A DNA stretch of 64,000 bases from the NCBI GenBank assembly GCA_013339895.1, contig JABACO010000024.1, positions 2,614,746 through 2,678,745 on the forward strand. Direction: 5' to 3'. Below are positions 35,541-47,982 of the stretch, piece by piece. The position numbers and the translations under genes were made by a program. The notes under the pieces are model-generated. The model was not told the origin of the DNA. It saw only the letters and a list, made by a program, of their open reading frames with translations, and searched no databases. Positions within the stretch are counted from its first letter, which is position 1. Each line of letters starts with the position of its first letter. The DNA comes from Ephydatia muelleri. Its lineage: Eukaryota > Porifera > Demospongiae > Spongillida > Spongillidae.

Positions 35541-36438
35541 AAACGTCTTGTGCAAGCGATAGTGTGCCAACTGCATGGCCATCTAGCAGGGGGATGGAAG
35601 GGGGGAGAGGGAGTGAATGTATGACGTGCTAACATACATGCACCGGATATGTGAAAATGTATATCAATCGATGCACCTTCCACACATATAATCCATGTAC
35701 CACATACATGTACATGTACAGTGTAAATGCACAAACAGCTCAGCTTAAGATTAATGGCACAAATTTCTAGACACACTGAAAACAGCTTATCAAGTCATAA
35801 TGGACACACTACAAACACCACCACACGCTCCTACTCACCACTATGTCAATATCATAGAACTCCATGCTCATCATTGGGGGCAACATGACCATGTGGTGGG
35901 GAATGCCATAGATATGAACATCAAGCACCAGTGTCTCCTCCCATCTGTGTGTGACTGGTGCACTTGCATTCCAGCAATAGGATGCAATAAGAAACTGGGA
36001 GTGGTGGATGGACGGAAGGACACACTCAGACACCATCATACACCCTCCGACACCATACAGGCATCCACATACATGTCACCTGATAAACAAGGTACACCTG
36101 TGCAATCCATATTTGCACGTACCACAGATACACACACATCATTGACAAAGAAGTTGTCTCCAGATGCTGTGGTACACACAGAGTCATTTCCAGGTTTTAG
36201 AAGCTGGTATGGATACGTTGGCATGGTCCCAGCCTATTTTCCTAACATCCAGTCTGAGTAGTAGAAGGAATGGCTGGCAACGAGTATGCGTGTGTATGTG
36301 TGTGTGTGTGTATGTGTGTGTGTTATGTGTGTGTGTTGTGTGTGTGCGTGTGCGTGCGTATGTGTATGTGAAAAGGGTGGCCATGAGTATAGATAAGGGT
36401 GACCATGAGTGCAGAGAAGTGTGACCATTGTATGTCTG
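35541..36438. other. Unassigned; possible decayed gene and (TG)n tract
   Basis: Open frames occur on both strands at 35800-36261. A minus-strand peptide (EETLVLDVHIYGIPHHMV at about 35935-35880) is echoed by ETVSLDVHMYRLCVVMVVYI at about 49470-49410, so a small gene family or repeat may be present, but I cannot identify it. A (TG)n tract lies at 36288-36370. Confidence 0.4.
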
Positions 36439-36601
36439 TGTAAACTACTACACTGTTCACAGTTGAGAATATATTACTGTCACTAATAATGAATCAACAC
36501 GTGTACAGACAAATCAGGTTAAATATCCCTCTCCCCATGCCACACCCACATCTCGAACATTCTAGGCTGTTTTTAATCACGTGAGTCCTAATTGCACTAC
36601 A
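36439..36601 (-). repeat. 3' LTR of the gypsy element
   Basis: 163-bp direct repeat of 48543-48678 with a 28-base stretch (about 36541-36570) absent from the other LTR. The difference implies the insertion is not brand new or that one LTR suffered an indel. Confidence 0.92.
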
Positions 36602-37169
36602 TAGCTCCCTCCTTTGAAGGAGTCTGTCTCAGATTCTCAGATGTGGGATTCTTGGTAAAAGCCAGGGGACGGACGGGCACGTGCGGGGTATCTGCGGGCT
36701 ACAAGAGGGTCACCAATGATTGTACGATGTCCATCTGCATGTGGCTCCAGTACAGGGGCTTCAGGGTCTGGTGCTCCGCCTCCATGGTTGATTGGCCTGG
36801 CAGGATCTAGTGGAGCATCAATTCTGTCGGGTGGCAGGACATCTTCGACCTCAGGTGTTAGAGGTGGAGTGTCGTCATCACCATCCAGTAGCGTAATCCG
36901 TTCGTTCGGTCCTGTAACCCTTCTAACTGGTTATGGTTGTTTCCAGAGTTTATGCCGTTCCTCACGTATGGCAGCTTGTGGTTGCTCCATGCGTGTGTCC
37001 TCTGTACAGCACTTCAACCTATCGAAGTGTACCACAAACTTTTTTCGAGGATTGCGACAATCCTGCAACCGATAAGTGGTATCAGCAATCCTCTTGAGCA
37101 CCTTCCAGGGTCCTGTCCAGGGATGGTGTAGCTTCCTTGACTTTCCTCAGGCAACCACTGTAGAGTGCA

Positions 37170-40100
37170 ATCAGACCAGATCTCCTGGGGTATACGGCTT
37201 TCCATGACACTTCTGGTCATAAAACTGCTTTTGTGCCCGCTGTTCCTGGCCAAACCTAGTTCTCACCCGGTCATACGCCTTCTCTATGCTGTCCTTCATC
37301 CTGGTGGCATACTCACTGTGGGTGGCCGTCTCCGGTGTGCAACTGTGGTACATCAGGTCCAGAGGGAGACGGGCTTCACAACCAAACATCAGGGAGAATG
37401 GGGTGTAGCCACACTGCTGCTGTTGTAGGCCAAACACACTCTCCTGATATGACCATCCCAGTCGCCAGGCTGTTCCTTTGTCATGGTAGCCAGCATGTCG
37501 AGTAGTGTGCGGTTGAAGCGTTCTACGAGTCCATCTCCCTGTGGATGGTAAGGAATGGTACGCGTCTTGTGGATTTTAAGGATCCTGCACACCTCAGCTA
37601 TCAGGTCAGACTCAAACTGGCGGCCCTGATCTGAATGGAGCTGCTCTGGGGTTGAGAACCGACAGAAAAGCTCATCCACGAGTTTCTGGGCAACTGTGAC
37701 TGCCTCCTGGTTAGGGATTGCATATGCCTCTACCCACCTGGTGAAGTAATCAGAGGCCACGAGAACATATGCATTGCCATCCTTGGTTTTAGGTAGAGGC
37801 CCCAAGATGTCGACAGCTACAATCTGCATTGGATAGCCTGCTCGAATGGTCCCTAGAAGGCCCCTATGCCTAGGGGTAGGAGTTTTCCTTGTGACACACA
37901 TGGGACAAGTGCGGCACCAGTTACGTACATCTGCCTACTGTCCAGGCCAATAGAAACGGGCTTGAAGTCGGCCCATTGTCTTCTCTCCAAAGTGGCCCCC
38001 AGCAACGCCCCCATATAGCTCCTCCAGGATCTGGTTTCGCAATGAATGCGGGACAATTAGCTGGAACCACTCGGAGTCGTCTTGGTTGACAAACCGTCTC
38101 CCTAGGACCCCATTCCTGAGCTCCAAACGCTGCCACTGTTCCAAAAGTCGTCTAGTTGGTGGCGACTGTGAGCGGCACGTGTTGCCATCAGGCTGTTGGC
38201 CATCTTGAAGGTGGCGCAGCACAGGGCCAATCACTGGGTCATCCAACTGCAGCTTCCGCATCTCTTCGTCTGATGTTTCAGGAAAACAATGTACCACAAC
38301 CACAGCATCAGCTTCCACTGTTTCCTCAGTGTCTTCGATACTTGCATGGGTTGGTCTCCCACATTGCTGGCAAGGCAAGCGGGACAGCGCATCTGCATTG
38401 CTGTGTTTCAGACCTGGTCGATGAATGATGGTGAAGTCGTACTCCTCAAGCTTCTCCAACCAGCGGGCTAGCTGCCCCTCAGGCTCCTTGAAATTCCGCA
38501 GCCAGGTCAATGATCCATGGTCAGAGCGGAGGGTAAAATGTTTTCCAAGAAGGTATGGTCGCAATTGTTGGGTGAAGTACACCACTGCCAATAGTTCCCG
38601 CCTTGTGACACAGTAATTCCTTTCCGGTTTTGAGAGCAAGCGACTGCCGTAGGCAATGACACGCTCAGAACCGTCTTGCTGCATCTGAAACAGCACACAA
38701 CCAATTCCAGTGTTGCTTGCATCTGTATCCAGGATGAAACTTCTGGAATGGTCAGGGAAGGCCAATACTGGTGGTGACACTTCAGACGCAGCTTCTGAAA
38801 TGATGCTTCACACTCCTCCGTCCAGTTAAAGATAGCAGTCTTCTCTGTAAGGTGATGCAGGGGCCTGGCAATTACTGCAAAGTCCTTGATGAAACGATGG
38901 TAGTAATTGGCAAATCCCAGGAATTGTTGTACATCACGCTGCAACTGGGGCTGAGGCCAAGAAGCAACCTTGCTGAGTTTTGCCAGATCAGCAGCAACTC
39001 CCTGGGCAGAGACCACGTGACCAAGAAATGAAACTTCTCGTCTGCCAAACTTGCACTTGCTCAAGTTGAGTTTCAGTCCAGCACTTCGGAAGCGATCAAG
39101 CACATACTTCAGATTCTGCAGGTGGTCCTCAAAGCTCTTACTGGGTACAACAACATCATCCAGATAAACTAGACAACGACTCCACTGCAGTCCCATCAGC
39201 ACAGCATCCATCAGCCTCTGGAAGGTTGCAGGTGCATAGCACAACCGGAAGGGCATCACCTTGAACTCAAAGAGCCCTTCTGAGGTGCAGAATGCAGTTT
39301 TCTCTCTGTCCTCAGGCTTTACTTCAACTTGCCAATACCCGCTGATGAGGTCCAAGGTAGTGAACACCTGCAATCCGGCCAGGGTGTCCAACGTGTCATC
39401 AACCCTTGGGAGGGGGTAGGCATCCTTCTTGGTGACACAGTTCACTCGGCGGTAGTCCACACAGAAGCGTGCAGAGCCATCCTTTTTTCGCACCAAGACA
39501 ACAGGGGAGGCCCATGGACTGGATGAGGGCTGGATGATGTCTTTATGCAGCATTTCTTCAATCAGCTTCCTCGTTTCTTCCCTTTGGGCCGGGGCAGTCC
39601 TCCACACTCGCTGTCTTATGAGGTAAGCATAATCCGTTCTGACTTCGTGCTGCACTCTATCAGTGCGCCCTAGGTCAGCCTGGTTATGAGCAAAGGTGTC
39701 CTTGTATGCTAGCAGGAGATGATATAGCTGCTCCTTTTCTGACTCCTTCACGTCTTTGTTTGCTTCTACAGCTGACCAGAGTGCATCTCTCAACTCCTTT
39801 GGGGTGCTGGTGACCTGTGGGCTGCTGTCTTGTGTCCGGATGTTGGAAATCACTTCAATGTCTGCCTCATTTGCTGCCTGCATAATTCCTACTGTTGTTC
39901 CTTTTGCCACCTTGGTAGAGGTGGAACAGAGGTTCAAAAGACGAACTGGGATGCATCCGTTCTGTGGGGTGGCCACTGTCCGAGCCACCAGCACCGGTAG
40001 TTTTCCATTCGTTGTAGGCTCCACGATCCACACCCCACTGGAAACATCTCCACAACCAGCTGCCATTACTTCAATCTCGCTCCGAGGTGGTATGTGCACT

Positions 40101-40573
40101 GACTGTAGGAGGTTAACCACCATCCTAGGAGACTTCCTAACAGTGTCAGAACTGGTTAGTGGTATGACAATCTTCCCATTATTAAGTGTCAGGAGCCGCT
40201 CTCCAGCCTGAATAGTGCAGTTGTGTTGCTCCAGGAAGTCAAGCCCAAGCAGGACTTCAGCTATCAGCCCATCCACCACAACTACGTCTGCTATGAAGCT
40301 GCCATCTCCAACCATGATGGTGACTGTGGTGGTGCCCTGTACCGCTATGGCAGTTCCATCTGGTCCAATTAGTTTGGTTCCACTCCATGGCTTCAGTTCA
40401 GTGTGGATACGTTGCCACACAGCACCCTGTAGGAGGGTCACTGCAGCACCAGTGTCCAGTAGAAGGGTGGCTGGTATCTTATTCACAAAGCCATTCACCC
40501 GGTATGCTGGGGTGGGTGTGACCGAAAATAGGGGGAGGTAGGGGGTACTACTACTATTACTACTTTGAGCCAT
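37170..40573 (-). pseudogene. Gypsy pol: protease, RT, RNase H, integrase
   Basis: Copies the element's RNA into DNA and integrates it. From 40573 downward: aspartic protease (LLDTGAAVTLL), RT (VDYRRVNCVTKKDAYPLPRV; active site YLDD within CLVYLDDVV), RNase H (FILDTDASNTGIGCVLFQ, frame 38780-37935), integrase zinc-binding region (GGHFGEKTMGRLQARFYWPG), integrase core (VAVDILGPLPKTKDG; LHSDQGRQFES; YHPQGDGLVERFNRTLLD) and C-terminal region to 37171. It is broken by a frameshift near 38790-38760, a TAG at 37937-37935 in the zinc region and another frame slip near 37440-37400. The catalytic motifs are otherwise well kept, so inactivation is fairly recent. Confidence 0.9.
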
Positions 40574-40653
40574 TGTACCTTGGCCCTCCAGTGTCTGGCT
40601 CCCAGCACTAAGGGGCTAACCATTTCCCTGGTGCTTGCTCCCCTTGGCTGCAC

Positions 40654-40699
40654 ACCCACGGGCATAGTGTCCTTCTTTGCCACACTTCCGACAGGTCAC
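40654..40699 (-). other. CCHC zinc knuckle of the gypsy nucleocapsid
   Basis: Minus strand reads VTCRKCGKEGHYARGC, a C-x2-C-x4-H-x4-C knuckle just upstream of the protease. It is separated from the rest of gag by the CACTA insertion. Confidence 0.88.
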
Positions 40700-41426
40700 C
40701 GGTTCGTCTCTCCTCCCACTGTTGGGTTGACTGCCATGACTTTTGGGTAGCCCTTCCAGTCTGTCCAGTCATTTTATAATGGTCTGCAGCATACTGGATA
40801 CAGAATTGTCTGCCACCACCCCTCCCTCCTTATCTACGGCACCTACCACAGGAAAAAATTTCGCGTTCCCATTAATGGAATTAATACTGGGAACAGCGCG
40901 ATTCCAGGGTCAAAAACCCATTAATGGGAACGTTGTACAAGATCGCGTATGGGTTTTTTCATGGGATTTTATGGGATCCTACCTTGGGAATATAGCTTTC
41001 CATTATGGTTTTTTCTGTATTTCCATCATGGTATTTCCGAATTCCGTTCACTGTACACCCTGGGATTCTCCAAATTACACCCTGTGACACCGTGGGTTTA
41101 TTAGATTCCCATTATGGGAATCCGTGATTCTTCCTCCGCTGTTATTCCCACCCTGGTTTTTTCTTTTTCCCCGCCCTATAGTTCATGCATGGTTCGCTTG
41201 TATTCCACCGTGGTAGATTTTAAATTTCCACCCTGGTTTCTATAGCGTTCCATATTTTTTCACCGCGGTTCCTTTTGCCCCACCATGCACGCTTCCGTTC
41301 TGCGTTCCATCCTGGCCTGTTACCTTATGTAATAAACATAACATTCACATAACACATTGATCATGAATACTAATCAGCATATAATGAAGTGCATGGATAA
41401 CAATACATAGAAAGACTGAGCACAGT

Positions 41427-42878
41427 TTACAGTACTCCATTAACAATTATATCGTCTCTTTTTATGTTCTGTAGGTCACAATCATCTTCTAAGACTATCA
41501 ACTGCTTACTTAGAAGGGCTTTGGCAAGTGGCATGAGTAACGCTGATTTGGACATTGTATGGAAGTTCTTTCTTTTATCAGGTGAAATGTGACAATTAAT
41601 AGCCCCAAGCAATTGTTGCCTTGTAACCTCCTTCAAGAAGTGTACCTTGAAGGCTGATACAATGATGACCTCAGCACTCTTCATTGATAAATCTGAACAG
41701 AAAGAGCAATAATGTATATATTATAATACTAAATATGTTTATACCTGAGGTTGATGTTAAGACTGATGTTGATGCTGATGGAGATGCTACTGTTGAGGTT
41801 GATTCTGATGAAGTTGCTGATGTTGATTGTGATGTTGATGTTAATGATGATGTTGATGCTACTGTTGATGCAGATACTGATGTCGATTGTGATGCGGATG
41901 TTAATGCTGATGGTGATGTTGCTGCTGTTGCTGCGAAAGAAAATCATCAATGAATGTAGATCAGTTATACATTGAATGACTTCTCACTAAGATTCACAAA
42001 CTCATATTCTGCTGTGCTTTCCGAGTGAGATTGTTCTGTGAAGAATATTTTCTAGAGATTTAGCACCTCTTCTTTACCTTCATGAAGCATGCATACCAAT
42101 TTCATGCAGTATACATCTGAAAGTTACCTGAATTAGTCACACATTTGACAGATGATTTCACTGTTTCCCTTTTCTCACGTGCCTGTAGTGATTGAGGCCC
42201 CCATTCTCAACATTGCCGGCTAAATTATAACCTTACATATTGATTATAATTTAAATAATATTGATATTAGTCCCTGTTTTTGACTACCGCATAACTTGGT
42301 ACTTGTATCTACCCCATGATAATGAACAGATACATACCCATACCTTGGTGTAATCAAATCCTTTCTTGATCATCCTCCTTCTTTCAGTTAAGGTGTCAAT
42401 GATGTGCTGCCTAATAGCTCGCTCCCCAAAGTATTTGGTTGAGCAATTTGGAACCAATTTCTGTACCATATCCTCGAGTTTCTTTTTCTCTGCAGGGTCA
42501 GTCTTAAACAAAGGAATAACATTTCCTTTCCACTGTTCTTTTACAGCTTTGTTCACCTTATTTCGCCTATGGATTTAAAAAAGTCACTTTTCAATTCCAT
42601 GATTTATAATGCTTACATCATCAGGTACAGTCTTTTCTCCTCTGGTGGAATCTTCATCAACTCAACAAGGGAAAGTTTTTTCCTGGCACCGCCAAAGCCT
42701 TCAGGTGCAGGAGAATTATCACAGGCAGCTGCTTTTGTGGGCTGCTCCAACGTTAGCGTTATGAGCTTCCTTAACTTCAGTTGCTCACTAACAGTTTTAA
42801 GCCCACAAGCTTTCAGCTGCTCCATGCTGCCATGTTGGCACAGCAACGCAAGAGACTCTCCATCACAAATTCCCTGCT
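41427..42878 (-). CDS. SAM-domain accessory protein of the CACTA element (partial model)
   Basis: Exons supported by splice sites: 42878-42617 and 42566-42344 (they join in frame as YLM-RNKVNKAVKEQW), and 41692-41427, which ends with a stop at 41427. The first exon reads FTEQGICDGESLALLCQHGSMEQLKACGLK, the C-terminal half of a SAM domain; the start of the domain should be in an upstream exon I did not find. The second exon has LVPNCSTKYFGERAIRQHIIDTLTERRRMIKKG, basic and perhaps DNA-binding, BEN-like at most. The phases of exons 2 and 3 do not match, so an exon is missing from the model. I infer an accessory transposition protein. The GAT/TGT-rich tract 41751-41930 lies in the intron. Confidence 0.55.
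41751..41930. repeat. GATGTTGAT trinucleotide-type minisatellite
   Basis: Degenerate tandem GATGTTGATGCT units. On the plus strand this translates to a Asp/Val-rich string, on the minus strand to Ile/Asn/Ser; neither has domain support. Confidence 0.85.
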
Positions 42879-42959
42879 CTGTGAATTGTGTTAATAAAAA
42901 TAAAAAAACAAAAAAAATTGGGGTTGCGACACGTTCAGGTGCTAATTAATCATCCCGCC

Positions 42960-43010
42960 CTATGGGCGGGAGCATGCACAATATGCATGCGCAGCATGCA
43001 TATTGTGCAC
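42960..43010. promoter_or_regulatory. Palindrome between the two divergent CACTA genes
   Basis: TGCACAATATGCATGC followed by GCA and its inverted copy GCATGCATATTGTGCA form a 16-bp-arm hairpin at about 42974-43009, in the roughly 580-base gap between the divergent starts. A shared bidirectional promoter is inferred from position only. Confidence 0.4.
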
Positions 43011-43459
43011 ATGGCATTGGCATCATAAAGAAGGAAAAAGGTACGTTGGTATTAGCAATTATCCCACCGATTCCGATTCAAGTTGCATCTCGCGGGTATG
43101 GCTTTTATACAGCAGATATACATGTACATGTACATCTCATTAACGCGTACAGTTGTATTTGCTATACGAAGTGATCAGAACATGTACAAAATAAACTTTA
43201 GGCGTACGTAGCCAATGTTACAGATAGCTAGTGTGATTCAACTGGCGATTATATAGTCCATGCGTACATAATTACATACATTATATGCATGCGCGATATG
43301 TAAATCGATCAACTGACTGTTTGGCAGTGTTACTACCTTTAAAGCTTTGCGCAACTGCGTGACTGAAGTTTTTCTCTGCCCATTCTTCAGTTTCTGTGAC
43401 TGTCGACGTCCATATATAGCTTGGCAACTTCCAGCGGTACGACCATCTTGCTTATACGC

Positions 43460-46400
43460 ATGCGCAATAGAGCAAGTCTAATCTGCGCATCAATGAACAA
43501 TATTTGGGATCGAAAAGAAGTTGCCTACTGTACGTGTGCAGCTAGGCAAGCACCTCACGCTCACTGCCCATGTGAGGATTGCAAGGGTAATGCTGTTTCT
43601 CGATCAACCGAACTAAGACATTGGAAAAATTCTTTGCAAGTAGCAGGTACGGCGCGTGGCTTTAATCAAAACAATTTGCGATTATATGTGCTGCTTTAAT
43701 TTATAGCAAGTTGTGATCGCGCCCGTAACATTGGCGAAAGAGCTGATATCGAGGAACCTGACTACAATACTGCATTGCAAATTGCCGATCTTCCAGCTGG
43801 TCAAACGGAAGATGCAATTGCAATAGATGATGAAACGTTGACTATTGAACCTGATTATATTGTGGACTGTGCTGATGATTATGTGACTCCTCCTTACTCA
43901 GATGTTAACGTTATCTCTACGGCTGATGAACTGTTTGCCAACACTGATGAACAGATGCAGCTTGCCAACACTGATGAACAGTGCAGTTAACTGATGAAGA
44001 CAACCAGGAGCAAAGAAAGATAGAAAATGATGTTTTAGAAGCTGTTCTTGATGCTTTGGTGATCCAAGATGATTTTTCTACTTCACAAGAACATTTTATG
44101 AGAGTGCTAAACTATGGTAGAGATTTATACTGCAAGGGAGACCCTCAACTGTTGAGATACTGGCCTAGATCTTGGCAAGCAGTTACAAAGCTATTGAAGA
44201 TGAAAGAATATAAGGAACCCATTACGTATCAAATATGCCTGAGCACGGAACACCCTACCTGTTATGACATTACGAATTCCACTGAACTAGTTTGCAAGTA
44301 AGCTTCCAAATCTTTACTTACATCTTCTATGCATTTTGCCCCATGTACATTATGTATATCCATTTTTGCATCTGCACATGCAGGTATTGCCATCAAAAAG
44401 GGACAATAGGTTTCTTTTATATGTGCCTTCATAATAAGATATAAAGATGGTGCAGCAACCCATTGTTTTGTGAAAAGATGACAGCTCATTGGAATGAAAG
44501 AGAATTCTGGTTAGGAGTCGGAAGAAATAATAATTTGAAAAATGAAATATGGAATGGGTCACGCTTTAAAGAGTTGTCGTGGTTTTGGAATCCCGATGTT
44601 AAATGGATTGTGCCAGCACTCTGCCCTACATGCAAAGAAATAGTAAGCAGCACAATAATCAAAGAAGCCTTACATCTGGCATCAAATGATTCTATCCCTG
44701 ATAGCTTTGATCCTACTGTACGCATCTTTATTGAATGTCCTAATTGTTTTACAAATGTTAAGCATGCACCCAAAGTCACCAGGGGAGATCCTAGAAACAT
44801 AGCACTCATTGGTCATTGGGATGGATGGCAACCTTTTTCTACATCTGGCAAACATAGCTGTGGTAAGTGTATGTGCAGTGCATGCATAATATCCAGCTAT
44901 ATATATTGTATCAATAGGGTCCATAGAAGTGTCAATAGCTACAATGAAAAAGGAAGATCGGTGTAAAGTAGACGAAGTCTATGTTTGTGGATTTGTGCCA
45001 AACCATATGTTGCCTAACAAGTGTGCTATTTCACTTGATCCATTTCTACAAATATTGGTTGAGGAAATAGAAGATCTATTTGTAAACGGTACCCCATTCA
45101 TGTACATGCATGTTCAATATGTTATATATGCAGGTATTGAAGTTGAATATGCTGGGCAGTTAGATGGGTTTCCTCCAGGCAAAATGGTGATTAGATGTTT
45201 GTTACTTCTGTGGACTGGAGATTACCCTGCTCAGTCACAAGTTGGAAAGTTTATTCAGGGTGGCATGAGACCCTGCAGGCGGTGCAATCTAGTTGGTAAG
45301 CTGAGAAGATACAATATGGAGCTAACGTAATACTGCACTGTGCTAAATTTTTTACCAGGCACACAAGGACCTGATAGCAACCACTATTACTATGGTGATT
45401 ACCGGTATCATGCTAAGTACCCTTGGCCTGAGAGAGAAATGCTGGATTGTATTGAGTATATGAAAAATGTAGCTATTGAAGAGCGCCCATCGGTGTGTGC
45501 CACAATGGCAAGAGAATGTGGATTTACTGGGCTTTCAGTGTTACATTGCCTTTATGCAGCATATGGTTTCAATGTTCTAAAAGACTTGGTGTTTGATGGT
45601 ATGCACGATGTTCCTCTGAATGTAATCAAGCATCACCTTGAAGTACAATTGGAACTTGGATTATTGAATAAAGCTACCATCGAAGAGCGGTTGAAAGCCA
45701 TGCCATGGACATCAGGTAACTTTCAAAACAATTCTATTAAAACTATTTATTATGTTGTTTTTGTATTTAATCAGAACTCAGAGATGGTAGGCTACCAACA
45801 GCAATAACAATACGTTTGGGTTTTTGGAAAGCTGAAGATTTTATGAAATTTTGCTACCCTGCATCTGAGTATGTTTTGGGTGGAGTTTTGTCTGACGCTT
45901 ACTATCACGCTTGGATACTACTTGTTCGAATTACGGAAATGATCTTTTTCACTGGACGAAATGGTATGTCTGCAGATGATATTGTATTACTGAAACAGTT
46001 GATTTTAAAGCATAATATCCAAACAGAAGAAGCAGAAGGAATTAAAAGTTGTGTTATAACGCTTCATAACTTATTGCACTATCCAGAAGATATAGAACGG
46101 TTTTCTAGTCCAGATAATTATTGGTGCTTCACATTGGAAAGAGCAGTTCACAGTTATGTGTCTATAAGTTCTAACAACAAGAATATGGAATTTACATTTT
46201 CTGAAGTAGAGTGCCGAAGAGAGTTTCTCAAGTTTTACAAAATGTCTTATGATAGCTTCCTTCCATTACCTCATCCGATTGCTGAAGTAAGTTCTTTTTT
46301 CATGAATTGGCTTGCATGATAAATGAAATTTAAATAACTTCTCTGTGATTCAGAAATTGTACACATAATCTCATACATGCATGTCTCGGAATTGTTACAT

Positions 46401-47328
46401 GATAAACACAATTGTATTTCATGCCTCTGTCCATGCTTCTAGAAACATTACACGACTCCATTTACAACTGTGGAAACAAATTATAATCACTTCCATTTTT
46501 CTTTACCAGGTACATGCAAAGAGTATTTCACAAGCAAGACAATTGTCAAAGCAATTCTCTGATGTTAAAAGTATTCTTGTGGGTGGAAAAAGATGCGTTC
46601 CATTAACTGCAGTTGAAAGCAATTTGATTAACCAAGTGCTAACAACTCCAATGCCATGGGATAATGATTTACATATTGCTACCATCCAAGTTAGCAGTAT
46701 TTATATGCCAAATCATGGATACAATGGTACCTTGTATAGAATCAATGAACACATACTTTCCAAATATGATACTTCTGAAGAGTTAATAGTTGTCAGGATA
46801 TTGAATATTGTATCATTAAATCTACAAGGAGAGTATAAAACGTTTATAAAGGGAGAAGCATACACACAAGCATTAACAGCTACTGGAGATTCGAGATTCC
46901 ATGAGTATAGCGATAATCCCTTTGTTGAACCATCAGCGACGGTGCTGTTCATTCCAGTGAGTGGAATTGTTAGAAAAGTTATGCTTTATCCTGACCCAGA
47001 ACATCTTCAAGATCCATACTGCTACATTGTCATCGATTATCAAAGACCAGTTCTGCCATTGTGTAGTAGTGATGTATTAGTTCCGCACTATCCTGAGGTT
47101 GGAGAAATGGTGCATGTGAAAGGAATCAATGGAAATGAACTTTATTTGGCAGCAATACATTCTGTTGATTATAATGCTGCCACTTGTTATGCATACTTTT
47201 ATGAGAGAGATGCTGATTCTACAGTAACTGTACGTTACAAACGCCTAAAGGAGAAGGAGGAAGTTCATTTTGCCTCAATAGTACGTTCATTGGATGGAAT
47301 CTTTGAAGGAAAATTTTGGTTTCAGTAG
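43460..47328 (+). pseudogene. CACTA-type transposase (tnp2-like), eight exons, two lesions
   Basis: Inferred exons: 43460 (or ATG 43493)-43646, 43707-44297, 44384-44862, 44918-45088, 45134-45295, 45359-45715, 45775-46286 and 46510-47328. All introns are GT-AG and keep frame, which supports the model. N-terminus has HCPCEDCKGNAVSRSTELRH, a C2H2-like finger; later CKYCHQKGTIGFF, FKELSWFWNPDVKWIVPALCPTC, LLWTGDYPAQSQVGKF with MRPCRRCNLVG, and FDGMHDVPLNVIKHHLE. These fit the large CACTA transposases in order and style. Lesions: one base is missing near 43981 (the repeated phrase NTDEQMQL shows it) and TAA at 44442-44444 interrupts exon 3. Catalytic acidic residues cannot be assigned with confidence. 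Confidence 0.75.
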
Positions 47329-47389
47329 TTTTGTTTCATGTTGTGTGTTGCAGAATTGATTCTGAATTCTCACACTGTAATTAAAACGG

Positions 47390-47590
47390 TAATTTTGGCT
47401 TTATTCTGGGAATTGAAATCCCTGTACATTGGTTTGATGTCTTTCCGCACTTGGAATTACATGTTTATTGCAAGCATAGGATTTAGAATAACAACTGTGG
47501 GAATGCTTGCAATAAACATGTAATTCCAAGTGCGGAAAGACATCAAACCAATGTACAGGGATTTCAATTCCCAGAATAAAGCCAAAATTA
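47390..47590. repeat. Perfect 88-bp inverted repeat, 25-base loop
   Basis: 47390-47477 and 47503-47590 are reverse complements with no mismatch found by eye. It lies in the right subterminal zone of the CACTA element, just past the transposase stop. Confidence 0.92.
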
Positions 47591-47982
47591 TTTAAAATTC
47601 CCATGTTGGGTTAGCATTTCCCTGATGAATCGGAATCGATCAATTACTACTTATGCTGGGAATTAAAAACCCATGCTGGGATTAAAAACCCACTATGGAA
47701 AACGAAATCTCAATGTTGGGATTGATTGTCATGATGGAATTATTTTTTTCCTGGTGTGGAAGTTTCTTATGATACTGGGAATAAAAAATTCCATGCTGGG
47801 AATTTGGTTGAAAACCCAAACATGGGAATAAAAATTACTGGGAAATGTCATAAACCCGTTAATGGGAACGCGAAATTTTTTCCTGTGAACTCAAAACGTA
47901 CCCCTTGTTGGAACAGAAAGTAGTCACTATTACACAGTGCTTGAGGACAATAAGAGACAGAACAACGAAAATACGCCCGTCG

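Larger units (their letters stand above)
40847..47887. mobile_element. CACTA/EnSpm-type transposon, 7.04 kb, inserted in the gypsy element
   Basis: TIRs of about 29 bp begin CACAGGAAAAAATTTCGCG at 40847 and the exact inverse ends at 47887. Flanking triplets are TAC on the left and AAC on the right, one base off a 3-bp duplication. Both ends carry many diverged TTCCCAT-NN-TGGGAAT motifs over several hundred bases (40855-41300 and 47590-47870), the subterminal repeat pattern of this superfamily. It encodes a plus-strand transposase-like gene (43460-47328) and a divergent minus-strand SAM-domain gene (42878-41427). It interrupts gypsy gag upstream of the zinc knuckle. Confidence 0.9.

Noticed and set aside
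41684-41953. Asp/Val-rich frame, plus strand, and Ile/Asn/Ser frame, minus strand
   Set aside because: Tandem GATGTTGAT-type repeat. As an exon of the minus-strand SAM gene it has plausible splice sites, but the phase does not fit its neighbours.
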